NCBI GenBank assembly: GCA_013423325.1
Contig: BLJB01000071.1
Span: 124,001-188,000 of the forward strand
Source of the DNA: Usnea hakonensis
Lineage: Eukaryota > Ascomycota > Lecanoromycetes > Lecanorales > Parmeliaceae
Direction of reading: 5' to 3'
Length of the DNA: 64,000 nt
The position numbers and the translations under genes were made by a program. A model generated the notes under the pieces. The model did not search any database. It saw only the letters and a list, made by a program, of their open reading frames with translations, and had not been told where the DNA came from. Positions 54,411 to 64,000 of this stretch are shown here, piece by piece (position 1 is the first letter of the stretch; each line of letters begins with the position of its first letter).

Positions 54411-56202
54411 TCATCTCTTCCACCTCTGTGTCTCCGTCGGCGTTGCTCTATGAAGACTGGGCTGTCCGGAATATTTGGCCATTCTCTTTTTGCTTGTCGT
54501 TACTTGTACTTTAGCGCCGATACAGCAGGCAAGGGCTGTCACATGCGAAGGTCGGGAAAGCTGGGCGCTGGGGCGTATGAAATGGTTGCCTGTGCCGTTG
54601 AATGAAAAGAATAGTTTTTTTAGACACCGCTTGGCCAAGCCTTCAATCCCCATGTAACTGTACAATGATACCATAGATTGGAAGGATAAGCAACCTTATC
54701 CGACGAGGTTGCATATAAGGTTGACCCATGTGCCAATGGATGTATCATGATCATGTACTATGTATATCGCAAAAGTAGCTGCAGAATCTACAAAGCTCTC
54801 GCTCTCTCTGTCTCTCTCTGTCTCTCGCTCTCTGGCGCATTGTCCGTGGCCTTGCAGGCTGCATCTGGACCGTTGAAAAGTATTTGACGCAAATTCAATT
54901 TTGTGGCTCGTTTATCCATCGACCACCGGTGTCATCGGTGTCACCGCTCCCTCAACCTTAAGTTTGACGCCAAAAACCCCCACAAAACCGGCTACCTTAC
55001 CTACGGTAATCATCTGATTGTCTGCCTTTTTCTTTTTTCAATCCTAAGCGAATGCGAACAGCAGCAGCATTAATTCTTTTAATTTTTTCCCTTTCTTTTT
55101 TTCCTTTCCTGTCCTTTCCTGCCCTCCAATGAGATGCCAAGGCGCCTCGTCAATCGTTCCAATTTATTTATCAGAAACCGGGCACCATGTATATCCATCA
55201 TACATATCACCTCATTCCTCATTCCTGCACTCCAATCCATCATGTCCGAGCGCGCATGTACCTTCTCGAATCGGATTTTGCCTGGTCTTTGTTTTGAACA
55301 AAGCCTGCATCGAGTCTAGTACTATATCCCACCCATCCAGTATTTTCCCTCCCCATTCATCCGTACATATCTATCATATGCCGTCAACACTTAGCGACCT
55401 CCTCCTCCTCTAATCCTTCTTCTCCGAGAACATCTGAGCATGTTTTGGGAGAAGGAATAGAGGATTGGGTGGGAGGGGGGCTTTTGGCGGGAGGCATCTC
55501 AGGCCCTGCAGAAGGAATAAAAATCACGCCCTTTGCGTACGAGGCGCCCATATAGAAAAAAAGCCTCGTACTCTATTTATTCATGCACACGTAGACTAAG
55601 GTAAGTAGGGTCCAGGACACGTGGTATTTTTATTTTAAATTGTCGGCCTCCCCGCCAAAAGTTGCGTCCAAGAAAAGAAAACCAAGAATTCTAAAAGGCC
55701 AAAACACCGTGTGCGAAGTGGATTCCTAATTCGGTTTGTGGTTTGTGGGGGGGAAACGGCCTTATGAAGTTGCCTGCATAAAGTAAAGTACCTTACATTT
55801 TATTGCCTTTGTAACAATACATAAAGTAAGGTACGTAATTACAAAAGAACAATTAAAGTCTTTCTTTCCTGAAAGCGGTCTGGAGCCATGACTGACTTTT
55901 TACCAATCAAACCCATGCAGATCCAACCTTGATGTGCATATGCCATGTGTCCTCCAAGTATCTCATCACCAGGCTTCCTAAGATAGGCTACATTCGCACT
56001 ACTAACCAACCACCGACGACCTCTTGCAAATACCGACTCTCCAACCTTGAACCTGGAGGAGTCGTCTGTCCCGCACCAGTCGCTGCTATGCGCCAGAGCC
56101 AGAGCCTCTCTGCCTGATTGCCATCCCAAGCCAGAGTCATTATTGATACCTCTGCACAATCTTCACCGCCGTTTCATCTCTACTTTCCAATCAACAGTTA
56201 AA
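54411..56202. other. 1.8 kb spacer
   Basis: 3' UTR of the bZIP gene, then a CT microsatellite (about 54797-54833), T-rich blocks (55025-55110) and TACCTTA/TAAGGTA motifs at about 54995, 55600, 55788 and 55826. No gene recognised. Confidence 0.4.
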
Positions 56203-56556
56203 ATGTCCTCACTCTCTTTTGACCTTGATGCAGCTTTATCAAAAGTCAAGGCGTCAGGGTCTTTGAAGCACTTCCACGCCCTACGAGGATTGAAATTTCT
56301 TGAGCCGCCCGTATCTTACACAAATACTGGAATTGACCTGAACTCCTCCATTCAATCAAGCCACGCGTCTGGAGATAGGGCCGTCGAATCACTGGAGCAA
56401 TCAAGTGAGATGAGAAGACCATCATGTCTGGAGAATTGTTGCAGACTTGTTGATGTAAGGCTTTTTTGCCAATCATGTATTCGAATTCTTGGGCTTGTAA
56501 TATTGTGCTCGTAGACGCTGTTTTGGTATAAATTTGTGCTAGCGTATACAGAATGA
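56203..56556 (+). CDS. Hypothetical protein, 97 aa
   Basis: Two exons: 56203-56454 and 56515-56556, with a 60-bp intron (GTAAGG...CGTAG) that keeps phase. A purine-rich ATG context (TTAAAATGTCC) and a CT-rich leader support the start. The protein begins MSSLSFDLDAALSKVKASGS; I do not recognise it. It converges with the membrane-protein gene, the two stops being 98 bases apart. Confidence 0.45.
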
Positions 56557-56654
56557 TCAACTCCAATCCTTAACGACGCCTTGCATTTTCAAACCCCGCC
56601 CGGTTTGTCATAAACGACACGGCCAACTCGTTCAATGTCAGTAGCTCTCAGCAG

Positions 56655-57506
56655 TCACGTCCCGACCCGTAATGTGGAATGGCTCCTTGGCTCCAAGCTC
56701 TGGACCAACCACTTTTCCCACCATCTTCTCACTGCTAGAACTGCCTCTCTCCCATCATCTCTGTCCTCTTTGCCGTCTGGATTTCCCAATATAGCAGTGT
56801 AGAACCAGAAGACACCAGCAATCCAGGTTGCCACCGCTAGAACCACGGCATATAGAGGAGAGAGCATGAAGATAAGGGAAAGCACCACAGCGCCGCTAGT
56901 ACCAGAAGGGACTGGTTCAGCTATGTTGTAGGAAGAGTATACAAGTCCGAGCTGGAGACTGAGTGCTGGCGAAAGGAAATAATGAAGGCGTGCGCACATG
57001 GGTGTTTGCTTTACGCAGCTCCACAGTGGAAAGAGCAGCAGAAGTAGCGTCCCAATCAGCAGAGTATAAAGAGCAATGGGCAGTGCAAGAATAGGCGACA
57101 GAGAGGAGAGGTAGATCTGTTGGGTCCCAACATGTCAGTAAGAACAAAAGGCACAAGTGATGGGCTTTGCTACCAATATCCAAATAGCGTGCTCTTTTGG
57201 CCCATCCTCGTCGCTGTCGTCTTCCTGATCAACATGTGTGAGCCTTGAGTGGTTGTAGGATGAACCGTCAGGAGAGCGTAAATGCCATTCCAAGGAGCCT
57301 TTCTCTAAATCATATGAGCCGGGTCGTGCGCCGTTTGAGTTGTTGAGTTCCATGGGGGAAGAAGTTTCACTCAGAAGCCGATTCGTTTCTCTTGGTGTCT
57401 GGAGAGGCATATGGGCGGCAATTGGCCTTGAGACAGCTTGGTCGCCACCAGTATTTGGCGGTCGAGTACAAGTTTTTTCTTGAAGTTTGACAACGTTTTC
57501 AACCAT
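56655..57506 (-). CDS. Conserved fungal multi-pass membrane protein, 264 aa
   Basis: Two exons: 57506-57174 and 57116-56655, 57-bp intron with CTGAC branch. The first ~110 residues are hydrophilic and acidic (EWHLRSPDGSSYNHSRL, then DQEDDSDEDGP). From the splice site onwards there are about four hydrophobic helices: IYLSSLSPILALPIALYTLL, LLLLLFPLWSC, SGAVVLSLIFMLSPLYAVVL and VATWIAGVFWFYTAILG, then a basic tail. I believe it belongs to a conserved Pezizomycotina family of unknown function, judging from the layout. Confidence 0.75.
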
Positions 57507-58399
57507 GACGACAGTGTTACCCAGGGAAAGGGAAAAGAGGCGAGGGCCAAGAGGAGAAGAGTAGTGAGGTCAAAGACGAAGTGTAAGACGATGGGCGGGG
57601 CAGCATCATGCTGGCAATAGGTTGCTTGGCCGGTCTGGGTAGAGAATGAGAAGGAAGGCATTGAGGGGGGTTTAATTAAGATGGCGGTCTTGGAGCCAAG
57701 CAGGGGAGTCTTGGAAGTCTTGGTGTCTGCTTGGCGACAGGGAGCAGGCTGAAACATTGACAGCGGTGGCAATAGGCAGAGCCATTCAACGGTAGACACG
57801 TCTCGGATAGGCTCGCATCGACTTTTGCATCGTAGCCGTAAGTACCCTCCCATTTTTCGTTTCCTCGAAACATCTGTTCGGAATGTCACCCAAAGTGCTC
57901 AGCGGGAAGTAGCATAAAATTGGGACGGTGCGCCAAGAAATCCGAAGACAAGCTTGGCATCGGAAGCAGATTAGTCATCATTTGCATCTAGCCGGTGAGC
58001 GAGAATGATAAATGAATGAACAAATCAAGGGAAGGGAAAAACAAACAACTTCATATATTTCATATTGTAATTACAGAAATTCAGGGCACCGTGAGCGTAC
58101 AAATCTCATCCTATCCTCCTCATACCTGCTTTCCAATCCTGGAACCTAGCAAGCTCCGCCCAGCTTTAGGACATGCAGCAGCTCGAGGATCCCGCCCTCC
58201 GCAAGGAACAACCAACTCATATATCAAGTACATACAACTTGCATCCGTGTGCGGCTCCCGTAAACTCCAAATTCATGCTGGGAATCATCATGGTATTCGG
58301 TCTTATGAATGCTGACGCAACTTTACAGAGCTGATCACAACGTTACCAATGTCAGGAAACCCGGGATATTTGAGACTTACATTTTGGGGTATGACCTAG
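57507..58399. other. Spacer between membrane protein gene and CYC8
   Basis: About 900 bases: promoter of the membrane-protein gene and 3' UTR of CYC8. An antisense-like open frame to 57889 overlaps the membrane gene and is not supported. Confidence 0.4.
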
Positions 58400-61324
58400 T
58401 CATTTCTGCACCTCAAGCTTGGACTGCCCGTTCATGTTGATGTGTTGCGGACTATTCCCCCCGCCTGATCCCTCCTTCCGTTTCTCTTCCTCGCCTTCGT
58501 CGTCGTAATCTTCATCAACCTCCATTTTTCTTGCGGCAGCCTCATACGCCTCTCGGCGCTCTTCGCGGCCAGTATCAGAGACTGGTGTTTGAGGAGGCTC
58601 CGTGATCGTTGGCTGATGCATTGAAGGCAGCGTTGGTGGATGATGAGCTGCCTCAGACGGATGGTAAGACTCGTCGGCCCTTCTCTGCTCCTCACGTCTA
58701 GCTCTTGAAGAACTTCGACTGTGTCTGACTAGGGGAGATGTTGGCCTACCGTAGGGAGGCGACTGTGCTCTCCCTCGCGGAGACCCTGGCCTTGGCCGAG
58801 GAGAACACTTTCTGTCTGGCGGCGATGGCCTACGGTGACGGTGGTCTTCCAACCTGCTTCGACTCTCGCCATTTGCGTGGTGCTTGTTTACGGCTTTGTA
58901 TTCATCATCAGACTCATGGCTGCGCTTAAACACAGGCCGATCATCCCTCTCACGAGCAGCAGCAGCCTCAGCAGCAGCGAGTGCCGCAATTGGTGGTGGT
59001 GCACCAGCAGCGATACCTGCGGATTGGGAAGTGTTGGGGTGATGCGGTTGGTAGTGCTGTTGCGGCGGGTAGTTGGGCCCTGGTGGGGATACCCTGGATT
59101 CTGTGATCGGTCTTATCTCGGGTGGGGGACTATCCCCACGTCCGTATGGAGCCCTTGGTCCCGGAGGCAACTGGTTGCTGCCCGTGGCAGCAAGTCTCAA
59201 GCTAGGGTCTGGAGCTCCATAGTTTGGGTTAGGTATACGATTAGCAATGGTTGGTCCAGATACAGGTAGTTGTGACGGTGGCAAAGGCTGGGGGGCTGAA
59301 TAGGGCAGTGTGGCATTGTGGTTTGAGGTTGGTGGTGGTGAAGCTCGTCGTATTGGAGTGTGTCGGTGCTGCTCTTGGTATTGCCGAATCTGATCCTGAC
59401 GCGGACTGCTTTGCCTTTGTGATGGAGGCGGTCTAACAGGCTCGCGCGGATCGTACATACTAGGAGGTTGGGCCTGAGACTGAGACTGAGGCTGAGGCGG
59501 AGGCTGCGGGTTGGGAATATCTGCCAAACGTCGACTCCAATCGGGTGCAGTGCCATTTTGTGCTGGGCTTGGTCCATGAAGCACAGAAGGGGGGCCTGTT
59601 GGAACACCCCATTGTGGACCGGGAGGCGCTCCAACGCCAGGGTTCTGGTATTGTTGAGGATGCACGTCTTGCGGTACTGGGGCGTTCTGCTGATTAGGCA
59701 GACCTGTAGATTGACCATTGTTACGCAAAAGCTGTAAGCGAGCCTTGATATACATATTGCTTGGGTCAAGGTCGAAGGCCCGTTGATACGCATCAAGAGC
59801 ATCGGCCGTCTGGTTGTTACATGACTCGTACTGTCATCGATTAGTTCGTATCTCTGTAAAAAGACCATGTTTCCGTAGTCTCACCAAAGTCCCAAGATCG
59901 TACCAGACTTCCGATATGTATGGGTTCAAGCGGATCGCTCGGGAATACGCATCAAGGGCATCGCGATACTGATTGATCTGATAATACAGCACGCCAATGG
60001 AGCACCAAAACGTAGGGTTGCGGCCATCTCGATAAACCGCTTGTTGATAGGCTTCATACGCCTTGGAATACTTCTGCTGAGACATGTAGCATCTTCCAAG
60101 AAGATACCAACTTTGCGCATCCGTGTTATCTGGAACGATTAGAACCACGATCGTGTACTTTGAACCTCGTACGACTCACCAGAGCTCACAGACTTTTCGA
60201 GATACTCGATTGCCTGCTCCTGGCTGTTGAACAAAGGGCTTTCCTGATGGTGCAGCCATCCAAGCTGTTGTAACACCTTGGCGTGGTTAGGATCCCTGTC
60301 AAGGACCCGTCGATAAGCTCCTTTGGCAGAATCATACTGTCCACCTCGGATTAGTCACAGGCTGAAAGCAGGGAAATGTGCACATACGTCTTTGCGCTGT
60401 TCGTGAACGTGACCGATTTGAAACCAAATATCCTCTTCAGTCAGTGGCCTAGGGGGGTTTTGAACGATATACTTGAAGCACTTTCAATTTATTAGTAAAA
60501 TGCGTCGAAAAGACGGGTGTAGATGACTACCTCTAGGCTTTGATCGTATTTCTGCTGCTGTTTGTATATTATACCAAGACGGAAGTAGATCTCGTTAGCT
60601 TTCTCGAAGTCAGGCTGCATATGCATGACCTGAGAAAAAGCCTCTTCGGCATGCTCAAGGGAGCCATAACGATCGTACAGAATGCCAATACCGTACCACA
60701 ATTTGGGCTCCTGGCCAAGGTGAGTCAGAGCCATCGAAGCTTTGCAATGTACTTACTTTAGGGTCTCGGAGATGGTACAGAGCCTGCTGATACGCTGCAT
60801 ATGCTTGTTGAAGATCCTCCATCATGAGAAAGCAGTGCCCTCGTTTTCGTCAGCTGGCTTGTTTCAATGCAAGATGTGGATGTAGCTACCCAAGCTGCCC
60901 CAGACTTCACCGTTACTCTGATCGAGTTTCAAGATGGTTTGCAGGTATTCCACGGCTCTTGGGAAGTTTTCTTTTGTCCTGAGGATACACGATATCGCAT
61001 TAAGGGCCTGGATGGACTGGTAGTTGTGGCGTAGGGCCTGCTCGTACGCATAAAATGCGCCATCGGAGTCTCCTTGAAGCTCACATGTACTGCCTAGCTA
61101 ATGTCTCAGATTCCGATGATGCAAGTACGGAGAAGGGCGACGAAGTACATACCTATGCCCAGCCAAATGTTCTCACTCTGGGCCGCGAGATGCGCAGGTG
61201 TAATTTTGGCGTGTGATGGCTGTTGCATGGGCATATGACCGTTGACTTGGGGATGTCCGGCGTGTAGTCCATGATGCAGATGGACACCTCCGGGAGACGC
61301 TGGTTGATGATGATGATTCGCCAT
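58400..61324 (-). CDS. Transcriptional corepressor Cyc8/Ssn6 (TPR protein), 854 aa
   Basis: With Tup1/RcoA it forms a general corepressor recruited by sequence-specific factors. Eight exons: 61324-61153, 61093-60890, 60839-60757, 60710-60531, 60480-60388, 60336-60180, 60129-59885, 59830-58400; phase is kept at every junction. The N-terminus is His/Gln/Pro-rich (MANHHHQPASPGGVHLHH). About ten tetratricopeptide repeats follow to roughly residue 385. Examples are QALRHNYQSIQALNAISCIL, WYGIGILYDRYGSLEHAEEA, AKVLQQLGWLHHQE, and SWYLLGRCYMSQQKYSKAYE. The last TPR ends at ALDAYQRAFDLDPSNMYIKA. The remaining ~460 residues are Pro/Gln/Arg-rich and disordered, typical of Ssn6. Domain order and length are those of the filamentous-fungal orthologue. 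Confidence 0.95.
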
Positions 61325-62154
61325 TGAGACTCGTTTGTCTCCTTTTCCTTTTGTTTTTTTTTTTGGGGATGGAATAGGGGATAGAGAGTGTTGATGGAGG
61401 TGAGGAGGTGAGAGGTGAGGTGTAAGATGTGGAAAATGAGAGGGCTGCGGCCGGGGCGGTCAGCTACGGTATAGAACTCCCCTGGCTCCAAGCTCAATCG
61501 CTCCGAACCTTAAGTGAAGTGGAAGTAGGTCAAGTAGGAGATATAGAAGAGATGGAGGTTGATTCCTTAGATGGTGAAGTATAGGCGATTTATTGTCATG
61601 TAATTCGGAGTATCATGATTCGCATGTTATGGGGTTCATGTTGATTGGGGGCATGGAAGAAAATGTAATGGTAAGGATTGCGACAAGAAAGAAGGGACAA
61701 GTTAGCCGTCTATCCCACAAAATCCAAACCCTAGACACTTCATAACACTAGCGTCAAATCGAAATCATGGCCCAGTGGCAAAGCTAAAAATTAGCGCATT
61801 ACGGTTCGCCGCATGGTGGCTTTTTAGCCTTTAACCCACCAAGATTGAAGAGCCGGGAATGGGATCGTGTTTAGTATCTCACTTTTTTAAGTAAGTAGGT
61901 AAATTAGTCATTGAGTCTATGCGTTTTTTTGTAACAAAGACTCAGCCCAACCTCGATTGTCCAATTCCTTTTGACAGCAGCCCCCTTGCCTACTTATCGA
62001 GCTTATCGAAGCATGCGAATATTCTAAAATCCTTCAATTCAAAGATCAAGATCCTTTACTTTTCTCAGCAGACCCAAAATAGCGCTATCCATATTTGCAA
62101 TTGTGGAAGCATGTCCGGTGGTGTGGTGAGGCTGACAGCCTGACAGGTTTGAAA

Positions 62155-62188
62155 GGAGGGAGGAGGGAAGGAGGGAAGGAGGGAAGGG
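62155..62188. repeat. (GGAGGGAA)n tandem repeat
   Basis: Roughly four copies of a purine-only octamer. Confidence 0.85.
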
Positions 62189-62694
62189 TGGTGCTCACAC
62201 GCATTACGGTATTACCTCAAGTACTGAACCGCATCCACATGCTCTCGCCCTGGCAGTCGCAGATCTCCAACGTGTCGCCTAGTAAGGCAGCTGGCTCCGA
62301 CCCTATTTTATTTTCAGCCGCTTTCCGTTAAGCCCAAGAGGCTAAGAGCTCACAGTCCCGTCTTCAGTCCTGATTCCAGAAGTCTCTCATACTCTCTCCT
62401 TTCTTGCCTCTCTTACTACATGACTTGAAGCATTTGAGAAGGTTAATGTTAGTATCATCGAACTTGGATTTTCTTGTTGTTATGATTATTAGAGTAAGGT
62501 ATTACTTACTCTTTTGTATCATTATTCTCATCATTATTATTTATGCAGTCATGTATAAAAAAAAAGGTGGCTTTGAGTAGGCGCATAAAGACAGTTAATC
62601 CGACATTGCTTTGTTTCCGAAGGAAGATCATCGCTTGTCGAATGTCAGAAATAATATGGATCTTAAATTCTATTAAATCCCGGAAGAATAAATA

Positions 62695-62895
62695 CGTAAG
62701 GTACTTTATCCGTAGCCTTGTAGGTACGTACCTTACTTTACCTTACCTATGTAAGAATCTTTTTTTTTTTTCACGCGACGGCGCCCCTCTAAGCCTAAGC
62801 CTCTTACCTACCTTACCTATCTGCTAGGGGCTAGAGCGCCGATGTACTTTATGGTAAAGTACCTTGAAGTAAGGTAAAGTAGGTACTTTAGGGGT
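62695..62895. repeat. Cluster of TACCTTA/TAAGGTA motifs
   Basis: At least eight copies of the heptamer or close variants on both strands within 200 bases, mixed with GTACTTTA and AAAGTA words and often arranged as near-palindromes such as GGTACGTACC. Confidence 0.8.
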
Positions 62896-64000
62896 AGGGC
62901 AAAATCAACCCAACCCGAGCCATTAGCCATTATTTACCCCTACCCTTTCAACCTTAATTTATTTCCTCTCCACCCGCCTCGACCAGGTCAGCACTAAGCC
63001 ACTAAACCACTTAGGTTCCATCTTTCCATCTTTCCATCCTACATCCGACGCACACGCACGGTGACCCCCCCCCCCCTGTCCGGTATCCCTCGCTCCCATA
63101 AATTACCTTAGGTAACTGTACTTTAGTCTCGTGATACGGACAGTACTAGTACTCGAGGTACCTACCTAGTCACATTCGGTAGGTAGTAGTAGTGACTCGG
63201 TAGTACGTGCACATCATAAAGTAGTCTTTATAAAGGTACTCCGTATACTTTACCTTAGCGATCGGCATTTCGTGGGGTGCTCTTATAAGCGCTTGAAACA
63301 GAAAGCTTCAAATCACCGCTCAGACCACCTCTACCCGATACTCATCTAGATGCATCATTATTGGCTCTTCCAAAATTACCTACTTTACTTCTCTCACTAC
63401 TTAGGCTCCCAGTAAGAGACTCGATTGATCTTGATCAGATGCGTACTCGGTAGTCCAAGCTTGGAAGTGTCAAGTTCGCTAGCTCCATCTTGATCCTGTT
63501 GGCGACATAGCACATCAACTTGTGATATACACGAGGAATGTGGCAAAAGTCATGCATATGACTTCACCGTCTTATATTTTCCGGCGCAGCGCCAGAACGC
63601 ATCTAGTAAGGTATATATATATCCCTCGACCCGGACATGAAATTTTTCAAGAGTCACTTTTGAGAGCGCATCCCACGTCTCAAAGAAAAAACAGCCGACA
63701 TTATTCATTTGCAATCCTAAAGGAGGATGCACGAGGATAGATTTGAGAAGCCACCTCGTTTTTTGCCCAACTTGAAATCCAAGAGATTCCCTTGGAGAAG
63801 GACGATTGTTACATTGTTCTATATCATCATGGCTCTTTGTAGATGTGTAGATAAGAAGTATTCATCTTCTGAGCTGATCGTGTGTCTCCCTTCTTCATTC
63901 AATTCATCTGTCATATTTCTTTTGCTCCTCATGCCCCGGCTCACATCATCCAACGCCGCTCAATGCAAATGCAATGCAAGCCTCCAAGACTTCCTCGTGC

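Larger units (their letters stand above)
61325..64000. promoter_or_regulatory. Upstream region of CYC8, rich in TACCTTA-type motifs
   Basis: 2.7 kb with no gene I can support. It contains a T12-type tract (about 62759), a C10 tract (about 63066) and the densest set of TACCTTA/TAAGGTA/AAAGTA motifs in the window (62695-62895 and 63102-63260). The far right end may be the leader of a gene outside the window. Confidence 0.45.

Noticed and set aside
57371..57889. Reverse-strand frame of 172 codons
   Set aside because: Overlaps exon 1 of the membrane-protein gene in another frame, without conserved features.
61919..62827. Several 70-95 codon frames in the right-hand spacer
   Set aside because: AT-rich or repeat-derived sequence with no motifs or splice context.
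1..64000. tRNA, rRNA, CRISPR array, telomere or biosynthetic cluster
   Set aside because: Scanning by eye found no T-loop-like GGTTCGA..C context with matching stems, no spaced direct repeats, no telomeric TTAGGG arrays and no core biosynthetic enzymes. A tRNA scan would settle the first point.

Overview
The window is nuclear DNA of a filamentous ascomycete (Pezizomycotina). Genes are split by many 41-190 bp introns with GT...AG ends and CTAAC/CTGAC-like branch points. The proteins are fungal throughout: gamma-tubulin, a group-II G-alpha, the Cyc8/Ssn6 corepressor, a CFEM-domain membrane protein, PMP3 and a Yap-type bZIP. The order cannot be fixed from the sequence alone. Gene models below were rebuilt by reading splice sites and checking that reading phase is kept across every junction.

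Layout. 1-12.7 kb: 3' part of exosome subunit RRP46; an NAD kinase; a small reverse-strand ORF; a large disordered Ser/Pro-rich protein; a 2 kb spacer full of TACCTTA-like motifs; a conserved protein with a mitochondrial-type N-terminus; a decayed gene; and KEOPS subunit PCC1. 13-21 kb: CDC14 phosphatase, a transposon-derived fragment with AT-rich flank, an APH-like phosphotransferase, gamma-tubulin and PMP3. 22-30 kb: the CFEM protein, a DUF427 protein, a nested pair of mobile elements, a dead BTB-like gene and an intact BTB gene. 31-42 kb: two different amino-acid transporters flank a fungal protein with a STAND-type N-terminus, followed by a carnitine-pathway-type dioxygenase. 44-50 kb: SNU13 (ten exons for 125 residues), V-ATPase subunit c, mS38/COX24 and G-alpha. 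51-64 kb: an unresolved small gene, a bZIP factor, a small hypothetical gene, a four-helix-type membrane protein and the TPR corepressor CYC8, ending in a spacer dense in TACCTTA motifs.

Most genes are ordinary housekeeping or signalling genes. They are not arranged as an operon-like or biosynthetic cluster, and I see no CRISPR array, rRNA or tRNA. Several gene pairs are divergent and share short upstream regions: PCC1/CDC14, APH/gamma-tubulin, SNU13/VMA3 and the STAND-like protein/MUP1-like permease.

The least ordinary parts are these. A hAT-like non-autonomous element at 26527-27561 has an 8-bp target duplication and is itself interrupted by a 643-bp retroelement-like insert with its own 14-bp duplication and a CA tail. 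The SNU13 gene is extremely intron-rich, with a GC-AG intron. Two decayed genes lie at 11.2-12.1 kb and 27.9-28.4 kb. A dispersed TACCTTA/TAAGGTA motif occupies spacers but not exons. No clearly new multi-gene system was found.
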